Assembly: GCA_020310875.1 (NCBI GenBank)
Contig: CM035407.1
Span: 198,720,997 to 198,784,996 of the forward strand
Source: Ceratopteris richardii
Taxonomy: Eukaryota; Streptophyta; Polypodiopsida; Polypodiales; Pteridaceae
DNA: 64,000 nt
Direction of reading: 5' to 3'
Position 1 is the first letter of the stretch; each line of letters begins with the position of its first letter. The position numbers were made by a program, and so were the translations under genes. The notes beneath the pieces were generated by a model. It worked only from the letters and a program-made list of their open reading frames with translations. It had not been told where the DNA came from and did no database searches. This document shows positions 43,546 to 55,812 of this stretch, piece by piece.

Positions 43546-44922
43546 CTACATAGCTTTCTCCCAATTTTCCTTACCTTTTGCCTCTTCATATGTAGAAGGA
43601 TCTTCATCTGTCTTTATCATGTAAGCATAATCTTTGGTAGCCAAAAAAGAAGTGTCATAGCTATACCTTGTAGGTTGCCACTTGTGTCTTGATGACCTTC
43701 TGAGTTCTCCACTCCTTGAGGTTTCTGGTTCATCACACTCAGGATCAAATCTTGGCATTTCTTCAACTTCAACCTGCACTTCATTGTTCTCCTCTTCATC
43801 AAATATCTGAACCTTTGATTTACCTTTCTTTTGATTCACAACTTCTTCATCACCTGCATACCAAGTACCTTGCTCATCAAATGTAACATCCTTTGATACA
43901 AGGAATCGTTTTGTGGATGGACTCCACAACCTATATCCCATCTTCTTATCATCATATCCAATAAATACATACTTTTCAACTTTAGGTTCCAATTTGTGCC
44001 TTAATTGTGATGGCACATATGCATATGCCAAACACCCAAATACTTTGCAATGATCTAGAGTAGGTCTCTTACCCCACCATGCCTCAGATGGTGTCATACC
44101 CTGCAAAGCTTTACATGGTAACCTATTAACCAAATAAGTAGCTGTATTTACAGCCTCAGCCCACAAGTAATTTGGACAATTTTTCTCCTTCATCATGGAT
44201 CTTGAAAACTAAATAAGAGTTCTATTTCTTCTCTCTGCTACACCATTTTGCTGAGGAGAGTACCTGCAAGTAATTTCTCTTTTTATACCTGCATTCCACA
44301 AGTAATCACTGAACTCATTAGAGAAATACTCTCCCCCTCCATCTGATCTTAGTCTCTTCAACTTATGACCTGTAATTCTCTCTGCATACACATGATAATG
44401 TTTGAATGTATTGAATACCTCTGACTTATCTTTGATCACATAGATAGTGATCCATCTGGTAGCATCATCAACATAAATCACATAATACCTTGAACCATTG
44501 ATACTAAAATCCTTTGATGGTCCCCACACATCTGTGTGTACTAATTCAAGCTTTTTTGAATACATAAAGCCATGCTTGGAATAGGATTGCTTATGAGCCT
44601 TACCTAATTGACATGCCTCACATGTTGACCTGCAATATTAGGCAATCCAAGCATTGAACCATTGTTAGTCATATCTTTGATACCTCTTTCATTAAAATGT
44701 CCAAGTCTTTTGTGCCAAAGATCTAACTCAGAGATCTTATGTCCTCCATAAGTGAACAAGGCATGACCAACATTACCTCGGATCTTCAATGTGAACAACC
44801 TTCCTTCTTTCTTCCCTGAAACAATCTGTTTATACCCATTGCTAGGGTCTTCCACAAACACTCCTTCATTAGTGAATCTAACTTCATAACCTTTTTCAAC
44901 AATTTGTCCTACACTTATTGCT
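43546..44922 (-). pseudogene. pol: Protease end and integrase of Copia F
   Basis: From 44922 on the minus strand: SVGQIVEKGYEVRF, the pre-integrase KRLGHFNERG motif, the zinc-binding Cys region (broken near 44600), and the core HTDVWGPSK ... LRSDGGGEYFSNEF ... SPQQNGVAERRNRTL with all three catalytic residues. A TAG (about 44207) follows, then the C-terminal part TPSEAWWGKRPTLDHCKVFGCLAY and the acidic linker. A TAG at 43546-43548 stands where D has CAG. The upstream end at about 44922 is the left breakpoint of the inversion. Confidence 0.88.
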
Positions 44923-45615
44923 AGGACATATGTTAACCTTTGTGCAGGATGTCAAAGGTGAAGGTGACAAGAGTACAGGTCATGCACTGTATTCAAAGGA
45001 AAAGAAGAAGAATGTCAAGGGAAAGCAAGGTACAACTAGCCAAGCTAACTTCCTAAGAGGAAGAGGAGGTGGCAAAGGTAGAGAAAGAGGCAGGAGTAAT
45101 ATAAAGATGGAGTCAAAGCTTGCTGGATTTGTGTTAAGAAAAGTCACTTAGCTAATTATTGTTGGCATAATACTCAGAGTAATGGTGGATATAATCAGAA
45201 CTTTCATTCAAGAGGAAGAGGTGGCAGAAATCAAAGAGGTAATTTCAGAGGTAGAGGTAGTAAGGGTTACTTTGGAAGAAATGCAGGTAGAGGATTCCAA
45301 AGTCAACAATACAACAATACCTACTACAATTATGCTTCATATAAGAAGGAGGATTCAACATTGATAATGAATGCAACTTGTGAAAGGCAAAGTGAAGACC
45401 AAAGAGTCTTTTACATTGACTCAGGGTGTAGCAATCACCTAAGTGGCAACATAGCTTTGATGACTGATTTGGAAAATAAGGTAACTAATCATGTGGTTCA
45501 AACAGGTGACAATACAAAGCACAATGTGAAGTCAATTGGATTAGTGAAGGCCAAGGATGGCAGCACCCTCTTGAGTAAGGTCTTGTATGTTCCTACAATC
45601 CCTAAGAATCTAAAC
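44923..45615 (+). pseudogene. gag-pol: Inverted gag C-terminus and protease segment of F
   Basis: On the plus strand, opposite to the rest of F. It encodes the end of Gag (MLTFVQDVKGEGDK), a Gly/Arg-rich region (FLRGRGGGKGRERGR), remnants of a zinc knuckle, further Gly/Arg/Asn-rich sequence in shifting frames, then the Copia protease FYIDSGCSNHLSG with an intact DSG. It ends LSKVLYVPTIPKNLN. The natural next residues, SVGQIVEKGYE, are found on the minus strand ending at 44922. The natural preceding Gag residues, HFTPNLN, are found on the minus strand at about 45620. Both ends therefore match if the segment is flipped. Confidence 0.85.
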
Positions 45616-46231
45616 TGATTTAAGTTAGGAGTAAAATGATCAAGTGATAATTTAGTAGACAAAATGAATGGTTTCCATTTGTCATCACCTCTCAACCCTG
45701 TGAGGATCTGCCTTACCAATTTATCCTCCTCAATGTCTTCATCAACTGCTCCTAATGCATCACATTTCAATATATATTGGTGATTGAGTGAAAGAAATGA
45801 GCGAATGTGTGTGTGTGAGAGAGAGAAATCGTGCTTGTTACATAGTGTGAGATGGATTGAGAGGCCTTCTTCTTGAAAGTGGTAAATTCTGCCCACAAAG
45901 ATGCCTTCCTTGACTTTGTGGTGTTATGGAAATGCTCTTCCAAAGCATTCCATATATCACTTGCACTTTCAAGACCTCTAATGTGAGGTAGCAAGTAGTC
46001 ATTAACTGACATATAGATAATGCTCCTAGCTTGAGTATCTCTCTTCATCCAATTCTTCAAATCTGATAATTCCTCCCTATTTGGAACACTAGGATCTCTG
46101 GATTGAGGATTTTCTTCTTCACCTGTAATATAAGCTATCACGTCTTTGCTCATAAGATGAGCTTCCATCCTCATTGACCATGCTGGATAGTTCTCTCTCT
46201 CCAACTTCTCTATTTGAAGAGAATCTCCCAT
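45616..46231 (-). pseudogene. gag: Gag N-terminal part of Copia F
   Basis: ATG at 46231: MGDSLQIEKLERENYPAWSM, the classic Copia Gag start (also in H). The capsid region includes RSIIYMSVNDYLLPHIRG and LWAEFTTFKKKA. Near 45790-45840 an inserted CT/GT-rich microsatellite (tgtgtgtgtgagagagag) disrupts the frame. The frame then resumes as LGAVDEDIEEDKLVRQIL up to the inversion breakpoint. Confidence 0.82.
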
Positions 46232-46453
46232 CCTTTCTTCACCTGTATATTGAATTCTTCAACCTTTATGAGTAATAAATGTACCTTTACTTTGAATAAT
46301 TTTCCATTTGTCTTCCTTGATGTCGTATGACCTCCTTCTTAAGCTTTGCCATCAAGCTTTCACCTTTTGAACCTTCAGATGTTGAATTCTTTGAAGCTGC
46401 AGCAGTTGGGATCCTCCTTCCTTCAATTCTTATGCTTCTTGCTCTGATACCAC
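46232..46453 (-). other. Leader and primer site of Copia F
   Basis: gctctgatacca (46441-46452) is, on the minus strand, tggtatcagagc, the initiator-Met primer site, one base inside the LTR. The rest is leader; a short open frame here is not conserved evidence of a gene. Confidence 0.8.
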
Positions 46454-47487
46454 TGATGGAGAGTGTTAATCTCCAAAAGAACAAGCTACTCTTGTAGTTA
46501 GAGCACCTCTATAACAAGAGTAACTCAAACCTTCACCAATTTTAGAGGATCAATGATCAATTATAAAGATTTTGAAAAATCTATGAAGGAGATGACTACA
46601 CAGAAAGTCTGCTGCACATATCTCACTCATTGACTTATAAATTGTATAAAGTTTTTTATGAAACTTTGTCCAAGGTGTCCCCTACAGCTTGCGCATCTTC
46701 TCCAAGTTGAATCACTCCAAAAGATTTAGTATATCTTGAGAAATGATCTCAACAAGTTACCTATGTCTAAAACTGCTCTTTTGAAAAGTCGATTTAGACA
46801 CCTATAACTTTTAACACTCAGTTCTCTCAATCTAGAACCGGTTTATGAAACTTCTTTTAGCCACAGATAGCTTACCTTCCAACTTAAACATTGAGTTCTT
46901 ATTTGCTCAAAAATTTACAATGTGGAAGGAGAACTGACCAAAACATTAACATCGAATTTTGCGCCTGTTTTAGGAACCAGTGAACACTTCTTCACATATG
47001 AATGTTCCTACACGTAATTCTCACAGCGTGTTTACAATTAGGCTCTCAAACTTTAACCATAGATTCATTAAATATGGACTTAGACATCTACAAAAGGATT
47101 CTTGAAATGATCAAGCACAGAAGGAGAATGCACAGAAACATCGGGTGCAATTTTCTTTCATTCCTGAAGAAATTTACAACAGAGTGATGAGAGAGACTCT
47201 TACTCACATCTAAGATGTCTAATGACTCATACCACTACTGATTTCTCTATTCTCATGCTCTCTCATATTTGCCCCGACTTTTTTCCTTGTATATATAGGC
47301 AAATATTTACAATATCATTACTATACAAAAGTATAAGTGAACTATCTCTGAATTAATGTACATATGTGTGCACATCTTCATCTTCTGAATATGTACTTCC
47401 TCCATGCTTTATAACTTGAACTTTTCTTTAGTCCTTGACTTCCAAACCTTCATTAAACCTTCAATTGTTTATTTCCCTGCACCAACA
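46454..47487 (-). repeat. 5' LTR of Copia F
   Basis: 1034 bp. It matches 41018-42049 with a few percent substitutions, including the TATA region at about 47287-47297. Confidence 0.9.
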
Positions 47488-47760
47488 AAGTATAACATCA
47501 TAGGACTGCAAAAGAGCAATTAAGAATGTGCGTTCATCTACGCATGAACCTATACAAAGCTGAATGTTCTTCACTTGTAACATTATATCTATTTCCTTGA
47601 AATGCATCCTTAACTTTATACATAGAAGGAAGTTGATGTAATTGAAGATCTTTCACTAGTGTATAAGACATAAAATCATGCAAACTACCATCATCGTGTA
47701 AATTATTAACAACTTTACCATTAAAGAAGATAACTCATTTACTTGGTTGAACATGTAATG
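47488..47760 (-). pseudogene. pol: Protease region of Gypsy G, upstream part
   Basis: Continuation of G across the F insertion. The minus strand encodes a degraded protease (GSLHDFMSYTLVKDLQLHQL, like the usual SHNFI..LVKKL region) and runs into SYDVIL before the insertion. Frames shift more than once. The gag of G is not recognisable further right. Confidence 0.55.
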
Positions 47761-49083
47761 TGCCCAAGTCTATCTATGGAAAGTCCAGAGAAATGCTCCT
47801 TGTAGTTGATGGATCATGAGGGGAGTGTTCAAGTTTGGATTTTCATTGCATTGGAGGTTTTTATCACTCCCATATTTTGTTTCCCTTTCTTAATGTCAAA
47901 TGTGGTGGTAGAACTCCATCATTGCGTGCTTCTCTCTCCCTAAATTTGACACATGATAAAAAAATAGCAAAATACTTTTAATTGTAATCCTTCTCTTGCT
48001 AAGTATTGGTTCCAAGCTATTATGACATAAAAGACACTTTCTTGAATGCCCAAAGATAAGTTGGAGCTTCAAATGGACCTCATTAGAATAAAAAGCATGT
48101 CAAGTTTTAGGAAGAGCTCAAGGGCCACCACCTACAACAATTCTTCAAGGAGTGATGGATAAAGATAAAGAAACTAAGATAAGTAATAATAATGATGGTC
48201 AAGGTATATGGTAGTAGTTGTAGTTTCAAGAGTGAGAACCATGACTATATCTTAATCACTTCATAAATTTTATTGGGTCCTCAAATTGTTTGTTAATAGA
48301 AAAGGTTAATGGCCTCTATCTTTAGCATGTGGTGCCTTAAGGTCCCCCTTTGCTTCTTCACAAGCTTGAGAAGCCTGTCAATGAATTGAAGTTTTAAAGC
48401 TCATTGATGTCCTTCTAGGCGGTAAGATCCACATTCGTAATTTTCTAATTTAACAAAGTCCAAAATTATATTAAAGGGAAAAGCATATTACAAGAGAGCT
48501 AGGAGGGGATGCAAAGTAGATTGATGAAATTTTCATTCCCTTCACGAGGATCCATTCCTTTTTCTTTTTATCATGTTTGACTTTCAAGATCATTGATTGA
48601 TTATAGAAGCTAATGAGAGCAAGATTCTTTTGATTTTTGGAACATACAACTCATTTGAAGGCTTTCTAATATCCACATTAGTATAATGAATGAAACTTCA
48701 TCTTCACCTTCTCTGGCATATCTTGGATTATTTCCTATGATGGGCTCCTTTAGAGGCTATCGGAAACAGTAAATTTCTTTTTTGGTTGCATGTGATGTCA
48801 ACGAGCAATGTCTAGAACCCTTGTCCCTTAATATCTAGCATATGAGCATACCTCCTATATCGTTACAAATAACTCAAGATCTGCTTCTAGAAGCATTCTC
48901 CCTTGAACTTCATTTTGTTTTTGTTCTTTTTTTCCTCATCTTTTGAAGAGTCAAATTAGCCTCCTTTGGCATTTGTTATGAAGGAAATGTTTCTTGTCAT
49001 CACCCCTTGACTTAAGTTGGAGCTCCTCCTCCATGAATGTTTGAATTCTAAGAAAGTTCGATGTTGAGATTTTTTTTGAGTAT
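47761..49083. other. No recognisable gene
   Basis: AT-rich DNA without convincing motifs on either strand. It may include decayed gag of G. Confidence 0.5.
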
Positions 49084-49150
49084 TGAGGGGATGTGGGGAG
49101 GGGGGTTGTATATGTAGAGGGGAGAAGATGGCGGGGGAGGGGGAGGGAAA
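49084..49150 (+). other. G-rich stretch with quadruplex potential
   Basis: Contains gggg, ggggagggggg, ggggag and ggcgggggagggggaggg within 67 bases on the plus strand, satisfying a four-run G-quadruplex pattern. Confidence 0.7.
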
Positions 49151-49202
49151 AACCCCACATACCAAGGGAAAAACCATCAAACATTGGGATTTATTTCTTT
49201 AA

Positions 49203-49624
49203 AATTCAATAGTACTTGTAACTAGAGCACAATGTGCACCTGCATTTCTATGTTCCCAAGCACATAAAAGGTTAGCATTAGGAAGAACCATTTGATCTGG
49301 ATTATTTGGATTAGTTATTTCTTGAGGATGATGATTAATCCCAAGAATAGTCTCTAGAATCTCATATGAATCAAGGAACTAGCAAAATTTAATTTTTCAC
49401 AAAGTATAATCAGTATCATCAAGGTTACCTTTTATGAAGCTTGGTGATCATGTAGTGAATGTTCTGATGACCAACACCATTGATGTTCATACTTGTGTTG
49501 CACCTACTCCTACTAATGAACCACCTTGATTCCTAATTGTAGATGATGACCCACCCCTTGACATATTCTCTCCTTTTTTGTTGAAACCTTTATATTTTTT
49601 TATATGCCTCTCAGCACCTTTTGA
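49203..49624 (-). pseudogene. gag: Gag-like remnant of Copia J
   Basis: The minus strand reads a partial Copia-type Gag N-terminal region (NPDQMVLPNANLLCAW, then ALVTSTIEF at about 49205-49300) in more than one frame, adjacent to a degenerate initiator-Met primer site. Assignment is by weak pattern and context. Confidence 0.4.
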
Positions 49625-49636
49625 TCTCTAATACCA
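49625..49636 (-). other. Degenerate primer-binding site of J
   Basis: tctctaatacca is the complement of tggtattagaga, two changes from the initiator-Met site. Confidence 0.5.
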
Positions 49637-49939
49637 TGTAAGAAAAAACATAGAACATAAAAAAAGACCAATAGATAAGATGAGAAGAACATAGAATGAG
49701 AGATCGAGGACTCAAACTCTTGAATTTCTAAGAGGAATGCAACTACAAAATGGCGCTCTCCATCTATGTGCTCCCAACAAAGAGTTGAAATGGCAATCTA
49801 GATAGACTCTTTATGTATGGATTACTAGTCCACAATCACATCTAAAGTTTTTCATAGACCTTGCTCACATAACTTTTAGAATGCAAATAACATAGTAGAA
49901 GTCCTATCATCTTGGACATATGGGCCAAGCAATCAAACA
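49637..49939 (-). repeat. Probable 5' LTR of Copia J
   Basis: Starts TGTAAGAAAAAAC right after the primer site and ends AATCAAACA on the plus strand, giving TG...CA ends and 303 bp, a normal size for small Copia LTRs. No second copy is seen in the window. Confidence 0.4.
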
Positions 49940-50849
49940 CACTACACTAATAAAAGGGGGAAGGCCCCACTCTGTATTCCCCCAATAACGGTTTTATGGA
50001 AACAACAGAGTGCCACAAGGCCTTTATTTTTTCCTTGAATCACAACCTAATGGCTTGAGAGTTTATGTCCACCTAACCTCATGGCTCTACTCAAAAAGAT
50101 CATCTCTTACCCGGATTAGTAACATACAAACCTCATTTAACTTGGAAGTTTGGTTCCACAAATGTCCAAACTCTCAAAATGGCTTATCCCCATGATAGGT
50201 CCTCACAACTTAGAGCATCATGCATCATTTTTGGTTACTTGAGGGTGGAATATTAATTATATCTAAAAAACGTTTGGTCTCTAATTATGTAATCTAGATA
50301 TGGTCCTAGTATCTTTGGAGTGCATGTATGGCCTACAAAGCACTAGATCCTCCTCATCATTAAAATAGTTATCAAATTCACATTAACCTTCAACATAGTG
50401 GCTTCTTCCATGTTTTTTCCCTTCCATAGAGTAAATCAATAGGGATACAAAGATAAAAAATTGCTTTTGAGATATATTTGTTGGTTTTACTATTGCAATT
50501 GGAACTTCTTTTAATTTGCATATATTACTTGAGGGTAGTCACTACACTTAAACATCCCACACATGCTTAATTGTTTGTTAAGTTAAATATTGGAAATCCT
50601 CATTGTAATGAGGGAATTTAAGTTTCTTTTATGTTAAGATTCAAAGAAGGAGTGTGTTAAATTTCCTTCCCTTCGGTCGGGTTAAGGATAGGAGTAGGTC
50701 AACTAAGGGTTCTTGGGTGGGATGACATAGATTACTCTTAATCTCTTAGTTTCTCCATCCTCACTCTATATTCAAGGTATACTTTACACTCTATAGATTC
50801 TATAGTGCTACGATTTAGAATCTCATAGAGTACACCAGATAATGCACTT
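49940..50849. other. No recognisable gene
   Basis: AT-rich, no motif seen. The short frame at 50010-50195 has no recognisable similarity. Confidence 0.5.
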
Positions 50850-51079
50850 GAGAGTTCTATTAATACCTTTAGTACTAATAAAACATTGGACAAAGTAATA
50901 CAAAGTCCATCACCAAAACACTAAACATACTTCTCTATGCCATGGTTCACTTATAGGAACTTTGGAGAGTTCTCTTAATACCTTTAGTACTAATAAAAAC
51001 ATTGGACAAAGTAATACAAATTCCATCACCAAAACACTAAACATACTACTCTATGCCATGTTTCACTTTTAGGAACTTC
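50850..51079 (+). repeat. Tandem duplication, 115-bp unit
   Basis: 50850-50964 and 50965-51079 are about 93% identical (gagagttct ... tttagtactaata ... ccatg). Confidence 0.9.
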
Positions 51080-51382
51080 TTGAACTATAGAGATACTTAA
51101 TGCTAGATTATAATTATCTTCAATGTGCAAGCTAGTATCAAATATAATAGAACCTATAGGTAGATAAATTGGAAAGAGTGTACTCCAAAACGTGCCGTTG
51201 GCACTACTCACATAGACTCTCCAACATAGTTGGGACTCTATCTCTTGCGTAGCACACTGAAGAACATCTTTTCATTCATAATCAAAGAGTTATATGATAC
51301 AATCTTGCCTTTCTGGTCATCAAATTACATATATGGATCAAAATACTACAACACCAGATATTTAAAAAAAAATTATCTATGA

Positions 51383-51720
51383 TGGCCTAGAAGTAGTCAG
51401 GAGCAACCACTAGTGCAGTTGGACTTTCTTACTGTCAAGAGTTGAAATTAAGTATCAATCCTATGGAAGCATATCTCATAGGATTGGGATGCGTGGAGAC
51501 CCCTTGGATGGGTGAGGTGGAGCTTCCCATCTACATTCAAGATGTTCTTATGACAGTTAAGGTGCTAGTGTGTCAAGACGAGGATCTCACTGAGCCTCTT
51601 GTCTTGGATCAAGACTAGATCTATGATCATGCAATCAACCTGAGCCTAAGAAGTGGATTTCTTCAAGTTGGGGTAGATCAAAATCGCATTACCATTGAGT
51701 TAGAAAAATTTCATTACCTA
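51383..51720 (+). pseudogene. Retroelement protease-like fragment
   Basis: A frame with one stop reads GLGCVETPWMGEVELPIYIQ, then MTVKVLVCQDEDLTEPLVLD, resembling the C-terminal half of a retroelement aspartic protease. No active-site triplet is visible. The host element is not identified. Confidence 0.3.
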
Positions 51721-53389
51721 TTCAAAAAAAATCTTTGAAGTAGGCCATCTGCTTAGCATTTTGATAAATATGCTTGATAGGAGCATAGAACTCTTCCTTT
51801 TATGTAGCAAAATCACTCCTAATCTCATGTAATTGATGCTTGAAGTGGTAATTTTAGCATTGTAATGTTTGATAGGACCGCTAAAAATATTTCATTTCTT
51901 TGCTGATTAGGTCCTACATGTGGATAAGGTATCAATTGAGGCAGGAGAATTCATGGAGTCCACATTGATGGTTCACCTAGAATTACCAAAACTCTTCATG
52001 AGAGGTGGGAAGAGGAGGGAGATCTAGGATGTCATTAAAGTCGCTTGCATTCCAAGGTTGATCAGAGTAGGGCTCCATGGACCAATCGGGAATATGCGGA
52101 GGAGACGTGCCCATAGGTGAGTAGTTTGGAGTAGAGGATGTGGAAGCATTCGAGAACAAGGGAGGATTCGGGATGGGTTTTACATCCGCTACAACATGTT
52201 GGGGCTAAGGTAAAGGGGGTCGGGTGGGTACTGCATCCAGCATTGGATGGTTAGGTGGGGGAACGGGAGTAGTCCATAGAGTAGAGGTGAGAGGTTGCAA
52301 GGTGGAGCTCTAAGGAGAATGGAAGGAATCTTTCGAGGAAGGCTACAAAATGACCTTCATAGGGGTGGATCAGGTGCTAGAATCTGCTAGCTAGAAGAGG
52401 AAGGGCCATCCATTAGATTTTTCGTAGTTTATTTCACCTCAAAAGAGGTCAAATTGCATACTTGACATGGCCTTTTGGCACATCGGAAGATCAAACTTAC
52501 ACTCTCATCATCTTAGTAGTCAGCGAGTCGAGAGGAGCATAAATCTATGGAATGAGTAAAGTGCAAGGTGAGACGAGGAATTCACCAGTGTACAAGACAG
52601 ACAATAGATAGGGGAGGTGGGTTTGTGTGGGACCAGTTTGATGTAATTGTCTGACAGTTTCCTAGCATTTCCCATGAATGTGGTTAAATAAGAGGATGGC
52701 CTAGTTGACTAATTGATGGGAGAAGGTAGCAATTAAGGAATGAAATTGGCATGAAATTCCATATGGGTGATGCTATGAATTCATTGTGACCATTAATAAT
52801 TAGAGGATGGACCTCTCCACTTTAGGGCAACAGCTGATGGCAAACTCATTTGAGTTGTGCCAGGGAAAGATCTACTCCATAACAGCAAAAGAAAGGGGTG
52901 CCACATGTGTGACACCATTGTTGGGCAGCATAAAATGCTTCCGGACCTTGGTGAGAGTGGTGCTTAGTTTGCTCCTATTTAGTGGTACAATCCATACAGC
53001 TACGGAGGAAGGTTCCACAACAATGGAGTGAGCAATGCTTTTGACAATGGGATGCACAGCTAGAGTAGACCATTGAAGGAGTGCAAAGGTATTGAGCTGG
53101 TGGGAACTAAGGAATTGGGTGATTTTTCTCAAAGAAAACAACTAAAAAGGGCTCCATGGGAGCTAGAGGATCCATAGCTACATCATGCACAATACTAGCA
53201 AAGATAAGGAGCATTGTATGCACAAGAACATAGAAAACAAATGGAATTGTAATGTAGCACTATGGTATATAAGCATTATAGAGAAATGATGGAGATGCAA
53301 GGCAAGGATAACATGAATGATGTGCATACTATGCGGGAGGGTACAATGATGGCCATGCAAATGCAAGCATGGGTGGCAGGTTAATGATT
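51721..53389. other. No recognisable gene
   Basis: Probably includes the 3' untranslated region and LTR of remnant L (minus strand), but no LTR ends can be placed. A purine/GT-rich stretch at 52060-52350 shows no coding motif. Confidence 0.45.
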
Positions 53390-54741
53390 CGGCATGCATG
53401 GTAGGGGGCCAAAAAGGTCGTACCACAATCAAATTTTGAATCCATTCTCCAGCTAGTGTCTCTAATCGAGAAGTTGTCAGACCCAACCATGCTAAAATTT
53501 GGTAGAGACCGAACCATCAAACTTTAAACTTACAAGTAGCCCGATCTCATTTTGAATTATAAAAGAGCACTACTTGGCCTTCTTTAAATACATGGGTTTT
53601 AAGGAAGCGGTCATTTATGTGCACTTGCCAAATTTGCAATTCATGCGTCAATAGGAATCTTTCAAATCATTGCTAATCTAATGAGCAAATGTTATGAAGA
53701 CAAGAACATAGTGATTCTTCAAGAAGGCCCTTCTAATCAATGGCCACACGTAGACTGGGAACAATGATTTCCATAGGAGTGATTGCTTCCAAATTATAAG
53801 ATAGTTTAGAAGGGATAAAACTAGTAGTAACTTTCGATGTAGTGCCATAAGCCCATAAAAGAGCACAAAATAACTAGTCCAAATGGAAACCTACAATCAA
53901 TTTCTTCAGCATAGTGAGTAGGGTTTTATTTGTACTTTTCGCTAATCCATTAGCATGAGGGTAATATAGGGTACTAAACTTGTGGGTTATGCAAAATGAG
54001 TGAGTGAGATCAATACTGAGATCATTAGAAAATTCTATTCCATGATCAAAAAAATTTTGTAAGCCAAGATTGAAATGCAAGAGAGCATCTTGAGTCAAAT
54101 AGCAGGTAACTACTGAAGTAGTGGCTGATTTAATAGTGTGGGCTTCAGCCCACCAAGTGGCATAGTCCCTACAAGTGAGAATGTAGCGATTGCTGGTGAG
54201 GAAAATAGGTGGGGTGAAGGGCCCAAAAGAAATCCAATCCCCACCTCTAGAAAGGTTCTAGAGGGAGAACATGTTGGAGGGGGGAAATGATCATGAGGAA
54301 AAGGTTGTCCAATTCTCCAACATGGATCATAGGTCTGGTCGTATTAATGAGCATCCCTCTACGTCATGGCCAATAGAGTCCATCTAAATGTTAACTTGAT
54401 TGAAAAATGGCCACTAGTCATGTTTGATTGGGCTAGAGCCAAGACAAAAAGAACCTCATGTGTTGGGACAATTTAGAGCCATGCTCAGGTGGGATAAAAA
54501 TAATATATTTGGTCCATAATGATGTAGTATTGGTGGTTGAACATCTATACCTTTTGGCAAGCAACAATAGGGAGAGAATCAAGGCGGACAACATGAAATT
54601 CAATAGCATATCATAGTAGGAATGAGCCAAATCCCAAGTAATGAGGGAGACACTAGGCTGGGTTTCATAGATTGCACATGAAGATACATCAACTCTCATC
54701 GAAAGTTAACTAGAATACATTTTGCAAAAGGAATCCATGTT
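53390..54741 (-). pseudogene. pol: Gypsy L: RNase H end and integrase, E-like
   Basis: Decayed relative of element E on the minus strand, with frames shifting. From 54741 it shows a linker matching E, the HHCC region (DPCWRIGQPFPHD against CDSCQRSRQPLQRH in E), the core GLDFFWALHPTYF and RYILTCRDYATWWAEA, then FDHGIEFSNDLS. It continues through THKFSTLYYPHANGLAKSTNK, in which the catalytic Glu of E (AES) is Lys, LWAYGTTSKVTT and ITPMEIIVPSLRVAI, to the C-terminus near 53390. It is interrupted at about 54742 by Copia I. Much older than E. Confidence 0.75.
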
Positions 54742-54746
54742 TGCAT

Positions 54747-54959
54747 TGTTTGAGTTAGACGTCTGCGGAAGCACACAAACACAAGGAAGAAGTAGAAGCT
54801 TGGAGAACAACACACAATATTGAATGTATTACCACTAGAATGTACAAAGATAAGTAACCCATTGGAGCTATAAGCGTATATACAATCCGGGGGTAAAGAG
54901 TGAAAAAAGTGCACTGGTGGTCCAAGTGTGTTCACACACATTACTTAAATATATCAACA
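54747..54959 (-). repeat. 3' LTR of Copia I
   Basis: Plus strand starts tgtttgagttag and ends atatcaaca. The right end abuts a polypurine tract (minus cctaggggggatt, 54960-54972). The left end is placed where similarity of L to E resumes. About 213 bp. Confidence 0.6.
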
Positions 54960-54972
54960 AATCCCCCCTAGG

Positions 54973-55812
54973 AATGATGCGATGAACAAGGAGTTGGCAC
55001 TCATGTATAAGGAAGTGCCAAACTATGCGGGGTTAATCCACAAAAGGAAGTAATCCCAAAGCTTTGTGGAAAGCTTCAAACTTCTCCCTAGGCAGGGAAT
55101 TTGTGAAGATCTGCAATGTTCTCCTACGTGGGCACATATCCCAAGCTGATCTCTCCAACAGAGAGCCTCTCCTTGACATAATGATAATGCACCTCAATTT
55201 GCTTAGTGCGAGCATGGAACACAGGGTTCCTCGCAACTGCCAATGCACTCTAACTGTCAGTGAAGATTGTGGTGGCAAAAGACTGACCAACACCCAAATC
55301 AGCCATAAGGCGTTTGAGCCACACACACTCAAGAGTCACTGTAAAAGATGCCTTATACTCAACCTCACAATTGGAAGTGGCCATAGTAGGTTGCTTCTTG
55401 CTCAGCCAAAATATGCATGAGCTACAAAGCATGAAGCAAGAACCACTAGTGGACACACAAGTGTCATAGCAACAAGCCCAGTTAGAGTCAGAAAAAGCAT
55501 GTAAATTTGGCGATAGTGATCCCCCCTTGGGACAAAAAAAATCCAAGTAGTCGGGTACCACTCAAGTACCAAAAGATGCACTTAACTGCCTACCAATGCT
55601 TCACTCTTGGGAAATGTATAAACTTGCTCATCTGTGAGAAAGCAAACTGAATATCTGGTCGAGTAATGCATAAGTAAATCAAGCATCCAAAAGACTGTTG
55701 ATAGAGAACAACATTAAATGCATCTCCAGCATCATGAACACTCAATTGTAAACCTATCTCCATAGGAATGGCAATAGGCTTACAGTCTTCAAGGCCAAAA
55801 TGCTGCAATAAT
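54973..55812 (-). pseudogene. pol: RT end and RNase H of Copia I
   Basis: Minus strand from 55812: HFGLEDCKPIAIPMEIG, YLCITRPDIQFAFSQMSKFI, then (frame change near 55570) HAFSDSNWACCYDT, FWLSKKQPTMATSNCEVEYKA, WLKRLMADLG, and past a further frame change ARTKQIEVHYHYVKERL. It is a Copia family distinct from D/F and H. H is inserted at 55812/55813. Confidence 0.75.

Larger units (their letters stand above)
41018..47487 (-). mobile_element. Copia element F, minus strand
   Basis: 6.5 kb element of the same family as D. LTRs at 41018-42049 and 46454-47487, initiator-Met primer site, gag, pol and polypurine tract. Flanks aagtg (left) and aagta (right) are a 5-bp target duplication with one change. 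It is inserted in the protease of Gypsy G. It contains an internal inversion at about 44923-45615. Confidence 0.9.

Noticed and set aside
52807-53141. Overlapping 74- and 89-codon frames on opposite strands
   Set aside because: No recognisable motif, no conserved neighbour, and mutually antisense, so chance frames cannot be excluded.
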